A DNA stretch of 64,000 nt, taken from NCBI RefSeq assembly GCF_015565955.1, contig NZ_CP064760.1, positions 2,046,001 through 2,110,000 of the forward strand. Reading direction: 5' to 3'. The position numbers and the translations under genes were made by a program. Shown one piece after another: positions 52,886 to 61,386 of the stretch. The DNA is from Microbacterium schleiferi (lineage in GTDB: Bacteria > Actinomycetota > Actinomycetes > Actinomycetales > Microbacteriaceae). Under the pieces are notes generated by a model. That model did not search any database. It was given only the letters and a program-made list of their open reading frames with translations, and had not been told where the DNA came from. Position 1 is the stretch's first letter; every line of letters starts with the position of its first letter.

Positions 52886-53332
52886 TCACCGCAGGGCGTT
52901 GCGGCTGGTGGCGGTGGCCTGTAGCGCGACACCGTCGGGCACGAAGAGGCTGAACACCGGCGGGTGCCACTGCCCCGCAACCGTCACGCGCGCAGAGACT
53001 CCGTCGGGGGTGGATGCCGAGACCAGGTTCGCGTCGGCATCCGACTGCGCCAGCAGCGCGCTCGCCTGGGCGTACACATCGCCCGACGACAGTTCGGCGC
53101 GCGGCGCACCGGCCGTAATGGTGAGGGTGAATCCGTCGGCGCCGGCGAGCGCGGCGGCATCGGCAACACTGTCGAGCCGCTTCTGCGCGAGGTAGAGGCT
53201 CGTCGCATCCACCGTCACGAGGATCAGCACGATCGCGAGCATCGCGTACCCGAGAACGAGCGGCAGGATGCTGCCCTCGTCGTCGCTCCCGACCTCCGTT
53301 GCCCGGCGAAGCCGTCTCCGTAGCGCCGTCAT
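52886..53332 (-). CDS. TadG-like pilus-assembly protein
   Basis: A 148-residue protein with one N-terminal membrane helix (GSILPLVLGYAMLAIVLILVTVDATSLYLAQKRLDSVADAAALAGAD), the TadE/TadG putative Flp-pilus pattern with the SVADAAALAGA segment. The ATG overlaps the upstream TadE-like stop. It is the last gene of the Tad operon in this window. Confidence 0.82.
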   Translation of the reverse strand: MTALRRRLRRATEVGSDDEGSILPLVLGYAMLAIVLILVTVDATSLYLAQKRLDSVADAAALAGADGFTLTITAGAPRAELSSGDVYAQASALLAQSDADANLVSASTPDGVSARVTVAGQWHPPVFSLFVPDGVALQATATSRNALR

Positions 53333-53823
53333 CCCCCGCTCCAGAACCTCGACACCCGCTGCACCGCGCTTGCCTCGACCGGGACTGTCGCGATCTGATC
53401 GAGTCCCAGTACCGGCGGCGAGAGGGGCAACGAGACCCGCGTCGCGACGGAGACCCGGACGGTTGCCCCCGCGGTCGGGCATGAGCCCGACGCGGGGACA
53501 CACGAGATCGACAACGCTGTCGTGGACGCATCCAGGTCGTACTCGCGCATCACCGCGGACAGCACGTCGGATGCGCTCGACCGGGCGGATGCCGCATCCG
53601 TCGACAGCGAGATGGCTCGGGCGACGTGACGCGCGGCGGCTTCGGCGCCGAGCGCCTGGTGTTGTATCTGCCCGAGCGCGACGACGACGTAGATGAGGGG
53701 CACGAGCATGAGAAGCCCGACCGTGAGGAACTCCAGCGACGCCGAGCCTCGCTCCTCGCGGATCACTCGGGCAATACGGGTCCGCAGAGTACAGTCAGCG
53801 ATCGAACGACTCCAGCGGAGCAT
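53329..53823 (-). CDS. TadE-like minor pseudopilin
   Basis: A 164-residue protein: the segment EERGSASLEFLTVGLLMLVPLIYVVVALGQIQ has the TadE cleavage-like GSAxxEF motif and helix, followed by an extracytoplasmic domain with a Cys pair (SCVPASGSC). Start at ATG 53823 overlaps the upstream gene by 29 bases; an internal GTG at 53766 would avoid this. Confidence 0.82.
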   Translation of the reverse strand: MLRWSRSIADCTLRTRIARVIREERGSASLEFLTVGLLMLVPLIYVVVALGQIQHQALGAEAAARHVARAISLSTDAASARSSASDVLSAVMREYDLDASTTALSISCVPASGSCPTAGATVRVSVATRVSLPLSPPVLGLDQIATVPVEASAVQRVSRFWSGG

Positions 53824-54193
53824 GCGCGGTCACCTCCGTCTGCAGACCGCTCGGCCACAGTCCGACCAGCGGGATGCCGGTCCGCACTGTGACCTCAACG
53901 ACCGATTGCCCGTCGATCGCGATCACGCGTGTTCCCACATCAGCGCCGTACTCGGGCCCGATCGCGCGCGTGATGACCTCGCGCGTACGATCGGCCGCCG
54001 ACGCGGTCGAGGTGTCGGCGAGAGCACCGTGATAGGCACCTTCGACCGCCGCGTCGTGCACGACGTTTCGCACGTAGGTTGCGACGCCGAGCTGGATGAC
54101 GCCGAGGGTGAGGGCCGTGAGCAGGGCGGCGACCATGACGAACTCGACCGGAGCAGAGCCCCGATCCTCATCCCAGACGCCACGGTCACTCAC
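53795..54193 (-). CDS. TadE-like minor pseudopilin
   Basis: A 132-residue TadE-family protein: DRGSAPVEFVMVAALLTALTLGVIQLGVATYVRN (GSAxxEF then helix). A second TadE-type protein in the same operon as the one above, as is normal for Tad loci. It starts 11 bases after the Flp-like gene. Confidence 0.85.
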   Translation of the reverse strand: MSDRGVWDEDRGSAPVEFVMVAALLTALTLGVIQLGVATYVRNVVHDAAVEGAYHGALADTSTASAADRTREVITRAIGPEYGADVGTRVIAIDGQSVVEVTVRTGIPLVGLWPSGLQTEVTAHAPLESFDR

Positions 54194-54204
54194 AACGAGC
54201 AGCC

Positions 54205-54384
54205 TCAGAAGCCCGACACGCGCGCGATCGCCTGTTCGAACAGGCCCGAGAGCGCGGGCCCCGCGAGCGCCCAGATCAACACCACCAGCCCAGCCGTCAT
54301 CAGCGTGATCAACACCCAGCCAGGTACATCACCGACCTGGTCGTCGGCGAATTCTCGGAAGTAGGAACGGACTCTTTCAATCAT
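54205..54384 (-). CDS. Flp-like pilin
   Basis: A 59-residue small protein: an amphipathic start (MIERVRSYFREFADD), then DVPGWVLITLMTAGLVVLIW and LSGLFEQAIARVSGF. Size, single helix and position among Tad genes suit an Flp pilin or DUF4244-type subunit. Its DVPGWVLI block is shared with the truncated 46-residue ORF upstream. Confidence 0.75.
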   Translation of the reverse strand: MIERVRSYFREFADDQVGDVPGWVLITLMTAGLVVLIWALAGPALSGLFEQAIARVSGF

Positions 54385-54423
54385 GCATCGAGCCTGCACC
54401 GGCCAATCGATGGTCAGTTGAAG

Positions 54424-54846
54424 TTATCCACAGGTCAGAGGCGATTTTTTGCACACGGCAGCTACCTCTTCGTCACTCATCCAGCGAACCGACCAAGCGC
54501 CTACCGCGACGCCTTCCACCGAGAGCCTCGGGTCCGCCAAGTCGAGGTCGTCGATCTCATCCCAGCCGTCGGCATCCAGCCTCAGGACTCCTCTGTCGTC
54601 GAGCGACCAGTGCTTCTCCTCAACGACCAGTTCAGGAGCTACCCGACGGATACGACCAAGGAAGCGCCCTCGCTCCCAGGTGAATCCCGGCCCGCTTACG
54701 ACGACCTTGAACTGGACGTAGCCGGAGTCGCGAGAGCCATCCGAGAGCGCGAGCCATCGCCCATCCAGCCACTGCACGTCGTCGGGATACACAGGTAGAT
54801 TTTGCCAGCCACGATTCCATCGATGGACAGGTGGGTCAGGCGTCAT
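54424..54846 (-). CDS. Hypothetical protein in the Tad operon
   Basis: A 140-residue protein rich in Trp and Asp, with no signal peptide or helix. Segments such as NLPVYPDDVQWLDGRWLAL and VGAWSVRWMSDEEVAAVC are well ordered by composition, but no family is recognised. Its ATG overlaps the TGA of the preceding 46-residue ORF, so it is coupled to it. The last residues (CKKSPLTCG) carry two Cys. Confidence 0.65.
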   Translation of the reverse strand: MTPDPPVHRWNRGWQNLPVYPDDVQWLDGRWLALSDGSRDSGYVQFKVVVSGPGFTWERGRFLGRIRRVAPELVVEEKHWSLDDRGVLRLDADGWDEIDDLDLADPRLSVEGVAVGAWSVRWMSDEEVAAVCKKSPLTCG

Positions 54847-54983
54847 ATGTGGATTGCAATGAGCACCCATCCGGGAACATCGCCGCGATCTTCCCGCAGA
54901 GCGGCGGCCACGCCGGCATCCTCAAGATCGATCCCCTCGCGCGGCGCGATTGCTTCGCGCAGGCGGTCCAGCATCCGTCTCAT
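54843..54983 (-). CDS. Truncated Flp-like pilin ORF, 46 residues
   Basis: AAGGAG lies nine bases before ATG 54983. The product begins MRRMLDRLREAIAPREGIDLED and reaches REDRGDVPGWVLIAIHI before TGA. The block DVPGWVLI is the same as in the complete 59-residue pilin gene, but the rest of the membrane helix is missing. It looks like a pilin gene cut off at the helix start, with the stop placed exactly at the start of the next gene (ATGA). Confidence 0.55.
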   Translation of the reverse strand: MRRMLDRLREAIAPREGIDLEDAGVAAALREDRGDVPGWVLIAIHI

Positions 54984-55027
54984 CGTCATCATCTCCTTCG
55001 GTTTCGGTCTTCTCTTGTGGTGGGCAC

Positions 55028-55900
55028 TTATCCGAGGTCGAGCATCACGACGCCCGGGAAGATCGCGAACAGCACGCTCACGGGCAGGATCAGGAACACG
55101 AGCGGCACGAGCATTGCGATCTCCTTGCGCCCGGCCTGCTCGATGAGCTCCCGCTGTTCACCCGCCCGCGCGTCAGCGGCGTGGGCGTGCAGCACATCCG
55201 CGAGTGGCGTGCCCCGCTCCACCGCCGCCACGAGTTGATCGATAGCGCGGGAGAGCGCGGGGCTGTCTTCCCGACGCGCGAACGAGAGCAGGGCATCCGT
55301 GAGCGCCGATCCGGTGCCGACCTCGACGACGACCTCCCGGATGCCGGCGGCAAGCTCACCGGTTCCGCGGCTGCCCACGCGCCGCAGCGCATCCAGCAGC
55401 CCCTCCCCCGCAGACAAGCAGAGAGCAAGGAACTCCAAGACGACCGGCAGCTCTTCCTGCAGGCGACGTTCCCGTGCCCGCTCACCGGAACGTCGCAGAG
55501 ACTGCTCTCCCACCGCCGCGGCGGCAGCAGCGACAAGCGGCAGGGCGAGGAGAGCCGGATGCGGTCCCTGCGTCAGAGCAACGACCGTCGCCAGCGCTGC
55601 TCCCCCGCCGGCTCCCAGCAGTGCCCACACGACAGCGCGCGAACGGTGCCAGGAACTCCGGACACGTGCCAGCCCCTCGGCCGCGGCATCCCAGGCCGGG
55701 GCTGCAGCGCCCAGAACGGGGACCGTGATTGCGCTGAACGCGCGAGCGGGATCGCCGTCAGTGACATCGCGCAGATACGGGGCGAGGCGGGCAGTCAGGC
55801 CACGGGCGCGCCAGCGCGGCGACGCGGAGAACACGAGGAGCAGGCCTCCGGCCAGTCCTCCCCCGAGAACGACAGCGAGCGCGATGTCGGTGGGGTTCAC
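55028..55900 (-). CDS. tadC: TadC-like type II/IV secretion F-domain protein
   Basis: A 290-residue integral membrane protein with the T2SSF domain (LPVVLEFLALCLSAGEGLLDALRRV ... ALTDALLSFARR) and C-terminal helices (MLVPLVFLILPVSVLFAIFPGVV). The GTG at 55900 overlaps the TGA of tadB. With TadB it forms the inner-membrane platform of the pilus machine. Confidence 0.88.
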   Translation of the reverse strand: MNPTDIALAVVLGGGLAGGLLLVFSASPRWRARGLTARLAPYLRDVTDGDPARAFSAITVPVLGAAAPAWDAAAEGLARVRSSWHRSRAVVWALLGAGGGAALATVVALTQGPHPALLALPLVAAAAAAVGEQSLRRSGERARERRLQEELPVVLEFLALCLSAGEGLLDALRRVGSRGTGELAAGIREVVVEVGTGSALTDALLSFARREDSPALSRAIDQLVAAVERGTPLADVLHAHAADARAGEQRELIEQAGRKEIAMLVPLVFLILPVSVLFAIFPGVVMLDLG

Positions 55901-56757
55901 GCAAACCACCTCCGCGGCTCGGGAAGCCTACCCACGCGGAGCATGAGGCGAAACGCGACCACCGTCACAACCGCTCCGCCCAGGATCAGTGCGATCCCCT
56001 GCGGCGAGCCGTACGCGGCAGCAGCTTCCGGCCGAAGCGCCAGCAGCCCGAGGATCACCCACGGGGCGACGGCGCCGAGAACTGCGGCCGCGCGAATCCA
56101 CGACTGGCGTGCTTCGACCTCGGCCCGCAAGGTGGCGTCGGCGCGCACCGCCGACCCCAGAGCGCGCAGCGTTGGAACCAGTTCCGTGCCGCCGACCTCG
56201 CGCGCCATCCGCAGCGTCTCGACGATGCGGTCGGCAATCGGATCGGCCAGTCGGGTCTTGAGCCCAGCGAGTGCAGCATCCAGATGACCGGAGGCCGCGA
56301 CATCCCGCGCGAAACGGGCGAAGTCGGGTCGCAGGCGCTCCGGGCCCGAGACGGCAAGACTCGCGACGGCATCCGCGAGCGACATCCCGGCCCGAACCGA
56401 CGAGACCAGCAGGTCGCACACGTCGGGCCAGAGGCCACGGCGCTCTTTCGCGCGCCGCCGTGCCCGAGACTGCAGCCACGCAATCGGGGCGTATGCCCCG
56501 ACGAGACCAGCGAGACTCCACAGCGGCAGCACGGGGAAAATCAGCCACGCCAGCGCTGCGGCAACCGCACCACCAAAGGCCGCGCAGACCACGACGGTGC
56601 GTGCAGTCGCGCGCTCGGCGAACCCTGCCTCACCGATCAGTCGGGTCAGCGCCGAGGTCGTCGCAGGCGATGACGTGTCGCGCCGGGCAGGCCACAGCCA
56701 CGGCGAGAGAACAAGCAGCATCCCTGCGCCGAGCATCGCCCCGACGAGCAGCGTCAT
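55897..56757 (-). CDS. tadB: TadB-like F-domain protein
   Basis: A 286-residue membrane protein; two N-terminal helices, a T2SSF domain (WPDVCDLLVSSVRAGMSLADAVASLAVSGPERLRPDFARF, ARQSWIRAAAVLGAVAPW) and C-terminal helices. Its start overlaps tadA by four bases. Confidence 0.88.
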   Translation of the reverse strand: MTLLVGAMLGAGMLLVLSPWLWPARRDTSSPATTSALTRLIGEAGFAERATARTVVVCAAFGGAVAAALAWLIFPVLPLWSLAGLVGAYAPIAWLQSRARRRAKERRGLWPDVCDLLVSSVRAGMSLADAVASLAVSGPERLRPDFARFARDVAASGHLDAALAGLKTRLADPIADRIVETLRMAREVGGTELVPTLRALGSAVRADATLRAEVEARQSWIRAAAVLGAVAPWVILGLLALRPEAAAAYGSPQGIALILGGAVVTVVAFRLMLRVGRLPEPRRWFA

Positions 56758-57929
56758 CGGTCGTGACTCCTCGTCAGGGGCTGCGATGCGCGCCGAATGG
56801 CCGGACGGGTCTGGATGACGCCGTCTTCGACCCCCGTCGGCTCAACGATCTCGGCAATCCGCCGTCTACCTGTCGCATCGCGCTGACAGTGCACAACGAG
56901 GTCGACGGATGCCGCAACGGCCGGAACCACGAAACTGCTGTCGATATTGCGACCGGCCAGCAACGGCAGGGAGCAGAGCTTGCGGAGCGCGTCGGTCGCG
57001 GAGTTCGCGTGAATCGTTGCGGCGCCGGGCACCCCCGTGTTGAGTGCCAGGACGAGATCGAGGGCCTCTGCGTCGCGGACCTCTCCGATGACAAGCCGAT
57101 CTGGTCGCATCCGCAGCGCCTCCTTCGCCAGGCGACGCAGCGTGACCTCCCCTCCCCCTTCGAGGCTCGGCTGGCGCCCCTGCAACGCGACCAGATCGAC
57201 AGCTTCCACAGCGAGCTCGAATGTCTCCTCGACGGTGACGATGCGCTGCGACGGCGCGCACGCGGCGATGAGCGCTCCGAGCAGCGTCGTCTTGCCGGCG
57301 TGCGTAGCGCCCGACACGAGGATGCTTCTGCCGTCGCGCATCGCGATCGCGAGCAGATCGGCCTCAGCAGCCCCGACACTCCCCGCACGGACCAGATCGT
57401 CGAGCGACCGGTAGCGCGGGAGGAACTTGCGGATGTTCACGACCCAGTGCCGCCGCGTGATGTCGGGAATCACGACGTGTAAGCGACTTCCGTCGGGAAG
57501 CGAAGCATCCACGAACGGCTGACTCAGATCGACGCGGCGACCCGTCGCGTGCAGCATCCGTTCGACGAGGTCCCGCACCGCGGTATCGGTCAGCGCGAGT
57601 GGAACCCGTGATGCGACCCCGGCTCGGGCGATGAAGATGCGGTCGGGAGCGTTGATCCACAGTTCCTCGACCTCGGGATCGTCGAGGTAGGCCTGCAGCG
57701 GCCCGAATCCCGAGAGCTGGGCGAGGATGTCACGGACGTGAAGGGCCTCGTCATCGAGGGTTCGCTCGCCGCGCGCCAGCGCAAAGTCGTTGTGCCGGCG
57801 CACCTCAGACCTCGCGATCTGGCTCGCCCGATCCGGGTCGCGCTGCGGGTCGATTTGCGCCGCCCGGAGCGACTCACGGACCCGCGCGACGACCGAGACG
57901 GTCGGGTCGGCGGACGAGGTAAGGGTCAC
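56754..57929 (-). CDS. tadA: TadA/CpaF secretion ATPase
   Basis: A 391-residue hexameric ATPase: Walker A SGATHAGKTTLLGAL, Asp box and Walker B region RMRPDRLVIGEVRDAEALD. It powers pilus assembly in the cytoplasm. It is the first gene of this Tad operon here; TadZ and a prepilin peptidase are not seen in the window. The Ala/Thr-His in the P-loop (GATHAGKT) is a small deviation from GATGSGKT. Confidence 0.92.
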   Translation of the reverse strand: MTLTSSADPTVSVVARVRESLRAAQIDPQRDPDRASQIARSEVRRHNDFALARGERTLDDEALHVRDILAQLSGFGPLQAYLDDPEVEELWINAPDRIFIARAGVASRVPLALTDTAVRDLVERMLHATGRRVDLSQPFVDASLPDGSRLHVVIPDITRRHWVVNIRKFLPRYRSLDDLVRAGSVGAAEADLLAIAMRDGRSILVSGATHAGKTTLLGALIAACAPSQRIVTVEETFELAVEAVDLVALQGRQPSLEGGGEVTLRRLAKEALRMRPDRLVIGEVRDAEALDLVLALNTGVPGAATIHANSATDALRKLCSLPLLAGRNIDSSFVVPAVAASVDLVVHCQRDATGRRRIAEIVEPTGVEDGVIQTRPAIRRASQPLTRSHDR

Positions 57930-58018
57930 CCGTGCATCCTGACAAGGCCGCGCGCCTCGCCGCGGGAGTTATCCACAGCGAGGCGTCAGTCCCCTCAGCC
58001 TGCGGGCGGGAGACTGGG

Positions 58019-59869
58019 TCAGACAGCCGCGCGCGGTGCGCCGAGCGCCCTCAGCGCGTAGAGGATCGTCGCGACGTCGACGAGCTCCTGGGTGAGGGCG
58101 CCTGCGACAGCCGGGATCACGCCCGTCATGGCAACCAGCATCAGGGCGATGCTCAGCCCGATACCCACACCGATCGCGGTCAGCGCGACCCGAAGGGTGT
58201 GACGGGCGATCGCGACGGCGTCGGCGACCGGAGCGAGGGCATCCAACAGGATGACGACATCCGCCGCGTCCCCGGCAGCTGTCGCCCCCCGTGCGCCCAT
58301 GGCGACCCCGATATCGGATGCCGCGAGCACCGGCGCGTCGTTGACCCCGTCGCCGACCATCATCATCGGGCGGGGCTGCAGACCCGCGGCCAACTCGACC
58401 TTGTCGCCGGGCAGCAGCTCGGCGTGCACCTCATCAATCCCCACCGCTGCGGCAACCGACTGCGCAGTCGCGCTCACGTCACCCGTGAACATCGCGACCC
58501 GGCTCACGCCCGTCTCCCGCAGCCAGGAGACGACGCCCGCCGCGTCGGGTCTCGGGTCGTCGGCGAGGATGATCGTTCCCGCAAACCGTCGATCGACAGC
58601 GACATAGGCCGCGGCCTGGCCCGTCTCCAGACGCTCCTGGGCGGCAGTTCCCGTCAGCGCTGCGACATAGGCGGGCTTTCCGACAGTGATGGAGCGGCCC
58701 TGCACCGAGGCGCTCACGCCGTTGGTAGCTTCCTCGAAGGCATCCGTGGCGGGCAGAAGACTGAGCCCGCGCTCGACGGCGGCGCGACGCACGCTGTCTG
58801 CCAGCACGTGGGTGGAGTACTGCTCGGCGGATGCCGCCAATTGCAGCACCTCGTCGGCGGTGAAACCCGTCGCCGGCCGCACGTCGACCAAAGCGGGGCG
58901 TCCCCAGGTCAGCGTGCCGGTCTTGTCGAACGCCGCGGAGCGCACCCGAGCGAGTTGCTCGATGACCGCGCCGCTCTTGATGATCACTCCCGCCTTGGCC
59001 GCCCGCGACAGTCCCGCCAGGAACGCGACGGGTGCGGCGATCAGCAGCGGACACGGGGTCGCCAGCACCAGCACTTCGGCAAAGCGCACCGGGTCGCCCG
59101 AGAGAGCCCAGGCCGTGCCCGCCAGCACGAGCGAGACCGCCGTGAAGGGCACCGCGAACCGGTCGGCCAGGCGAACGACGGGTGCCCGGGAGTCTTCCGC
59201 AGCGTGGACGAGCGCGACGATCTGCTGGTATTGGCTGTCGGCGCTCCGCCGCGCCGCTCGCACCCGCACGGCCCGCGATCCATTGATCGCCCCCGAGAGC
59301 ACCTCGTCGCCTTCGCCACGCTGCACCGGAAGGCTCTCACCCGTCAGCGACGATTCGTCGAACTCCGCGTCTGCGCTCAGCAGCACGGCATCCACGGGCA
59401 CGATCTCGGCGGGACGCACGAGCAGGATGTCACCGACGGTCACTTCGTCGACGGGAACGTCTGTCATGACCTCGCCGCCGCCGAGCTGCCCGTCCGTGAC
59501 CACGTGCGCCGTCTGTGGTGACCGATCCAGAAGCGCGCGAAGATCCCGGCGCGCACGTCTGCCGGCAATGTCCTCGAGCGCGGCGCCGCCGGCGAGCATC
59601 AGCACGATGACGAGCGCCGCGAGGTACTCCCCGACAGCAAGCGTGGCGATCATCGCCGTGACCGCGAGCACGTCGAGCCCGACGTGACCGCGCAGCACGT
59701 CGCGCACCATGCCCACGAGAGTCCAAACGATGACGCCCGCGACCCAGATCGTCGCCACCCAGCGCGCCGGGTCGGGCAACCCGGACGCTTCCAGCACCCC
59801 GACGGTGAGAAGGATCAGCGCGGTAGCCGTGACCAGCGGATACGCCCAGATCCAGCGCAGATACCTCAT
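58019..59869 (-). CDS. P1B-like heavy-metal ATPase with TPC motif
   Basis: A 616-residue ATPase lacking an N-terminal HMA domain. Helix motif ATPCPLLIAAPVA (TPC in place of CPC), actuator LTGES, DKTGTLTWG and GDGVNDAPVLAASD. The conserved QELVDVATILYALRAL segment ends the protein. TPC is unlike the CPC of copper and CPC/SPC of zinc/cobalt types, so the metal is unclear. Bases 57930-58018 hold no gene. Confidence 0.88.
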   Translation of the reverse strand: MRYLRWIWAYPLVTATALILLTVGVLEASGLPDPARWVATIWVAGVIVWTLVGMVRDVLRGHVGLDVLAVTAMIATLAVGEYLAALVIVLMLAGGAALEDIAGRRARRDLRALLDRSPQTAHVVTDGQLGGGEVMTDVPVDEVTVGDILLVRPAEIVPVDAVLLSADAEFDESSLTGESLPVQRGEGDEVLSGAINGSRAVRVRAARRSADSQYQQIVALVHAAEDSRAPVVRLADRFAVPFTAVSLVLAGTAWALSGDPVRFAEVLVLATPCPLLIAAPVAFLAGLSRAAKAGVIIKSGAVIEQLARVRSAAFDKTGTLTWGRPALVDVRPATGFTADEVLQLAASAEQYSTHVLADSVRRAAVERGLSLLPATDAFEEATNGVSASVQGRSITVGKPAYVAALTGTAAQERLETGQAAAYVAVDRRFAGTIILADDPRPDAAGVVSWLRETGVSRVAMFTGDVSATAQSVAAAVGIDEVHAELLPGDKVELAAGLQPRPMMMVGDGVNDAPVLAASDIGVAMGARGATAAGDAADVVILLDALAPVADAVAIARHTLRVALTAIGVGIGLSIALMLVAMTGVIPAVAGALTQELVDVATILYALRALGAPRAAV

Positions 59870-60126
59870 GAGGACCTCCTGCGCGCCACGGGTTCGCCCG
59901 CCATCGCCGTGCTGGCTGCGCGCCGCATCCGTGTCGGCATCACGAGCCTAGGAGGGCACACCGCTGCACACCAGGGCAACTGGTCCCTCCGCTGCGCCGT
60001 CCAACGAGGAGCACCCCGCGGAGGATAGCGATGGCCCCGGCCGGCGCGCTACCGCTGTCGCCGAGACCGCAGCCGTTGCACAATGGCACGAGAACGAACG
60101 CGCGCGGGCACGAGGGGATGGACAGC

Positions 60127-60351
60127 ATGACGATCAAGACACCGAGCCAAGTGGCACGCAAGACCGGCACCGGAATCGTCGGCGGACTGGTCGGGGGCGT
60201 CATCCGTGCTGCGTGGGCGGGACTGGCGTTCTGGGACCTCTATCTGCGCCCCGACAACAAGATCAACGGCAAGAAGCCGCTGTGGGCGTTCGTGATCCTG
60301 CTCGGCGGAATCGGGCCGCTCATCTACTTCTTCTTCGCACCGAAACGCTGA
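60127..60351 (+). CDS. Small PLDc_N-like membrane protein
   Basis: A 74-residue protein. The segment AFWDLYLRPDNKINGKKPLWAFVILLGGIGPLIYFFF resembles the phospholipase D-nuclease N-terminal (PLDc_N) helix pair. GAGGGG lies nine bases before the ATG at 60127; ATG 60118 is also possible. Function unknown. Bases 59870-60126 hold no gene. Confidence 0.75.
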   Translation: MTIKTPSQVARKTGTGIVGGLVGGVIRAAWAGLAFWDLYLRPDNKINGKKPLWAFVILLGGIGPLIYFFFAPKR

Positions 60352-60375
60352 TCGCCGCGCCGCCGGCGACAGCCA

Positions 60376-61386
60376 TCACCGTCGTTTCAGCCGCGACCAG
60401 GCGTCGAAGCCGACAGCGAGCAGGATGATGGCTCCCAGCGCAATTCCCTGGAACAGCGGATCGATCCTCAGCAGCGTGAAGCCGTTGTAGAGCATCGCAA
60501 TGAACAGGATGCCCAGCACCGTCCGCCACACCGCCCCTTCCCCGCCGAGGATGGACGTGCCGCCGACGACGATGCCCGCCAGCACGGTGAAGGTCAGCGT
60601 CGTCGCGATCGCGTCGTTCTCAGGAACAGACGGGGTGCGAGCCAGATCGATCACACCGGCGAGGCCGGCACCGAGACCGGTGAGGGCGAAGGTGGCGATC
60701 CGCACGAGGTTGACCCGGATGCCCGCCAGCCGCGCCGCCTCCGCATTGCCACCCGCGGCATAGACATACCGGCCGAACGTCGTGCGCCACAGCACAATGC
60801 CCAGGGCCACGACGACGACCAGGGCGATCCAGATCGGCAGCGACATCCCGAGCGGCTCGGTCTTGGCGATCCAGGTGAACTCCGGCACATCGACGCGGAT
60901 CTGTCCGATCCCCTCCTTGCCCGCCTGCGAGACGAGCTTGGTCGCACCCAGGATGATGAAGCTCATCGCCAGGGTTGCGATCAAGGGGTTGATGCGCAGA
61001 TACGTGCTGATCACGCCGTTGATGATGCCGACCGCGAGTCCCGAGAGCACCCCCGCGAGGATGCCGAGCACGGCTCCCTCGGTTCCGCCCACCTTGATGA
61101 TCACGGTGCCGCACACCACGGCGGTGAACATGTAGGTGGCTCCGACCGAGAGATCGATGCCGCCGGCGATGAGCACGAGCGTGCTGGCTGCGGCAATGAT
61201 CAGGATGCCGGACTGACGGTCGAGGACGTTCCCGATGTTCTGGAACGACAAGAACGCGGGGCTGCCGATGGAGAGGGCGATGAAGACCGCGAGGAAGGGA
61301 ACGACGATCGCCACCGACCGCCACGGTATGCGCGACAGGGCGCTTTGCTGGGCTTGGGTGGGCACGGTGCCGGTGGTCAGTGTCAT
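60376..61386 (-). CDS. Sugar-type ABC transporter permease
   Basis: A 336-residue permease of the RbsC/XylH (BPD_transp_2) family with about 8-10 helices. The coupling motif is in AAGGNAEAARLAGIRVNLVR and LAGIVVGGTSILGG. It takes substrate from the binding protein encoded two genes upstream. Its start overlaps the ATPase gene by four bases. Confidence 0.9.
   Translation of the reverse strand: MTLTTGTVPTQAQQSALSRIPWRSVAIVVPFLAVFIALSIGSPAFLSFQNIGNVLDRQSGILIIAAASTLVLIAGGIDLSVGATYMFTAVVCGTVIIKVGGTEGAVLGILAGVLSGLAVGIINGVISTYLRINPLIATLAMSFIILGATKLVSQAGKEGIGQIRVDVPEFTWIAKTEPLGMSLPIWIALVVVVALGIVLWRTTFGRYVYAAGGNAEAARLAGIRVNLVRIATFALTGLGAGLAGVIDLARTPSVPENDAIATTLTFTVLAGIVVGGTSILGGEGAVWRTVLGILFIAMLYNGFTLLRIDPLFQGIALGAIILLAVGFDAWSRLKRR

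Noticed and set aside
52719..53531. N-terminal extension of the choloylglycine-hydrolase-family protein
   Set aside because: The catalytic Cys must follow the initiator Met directly, so the start is at 52718; the extension is shadow of the TadG-like gene.
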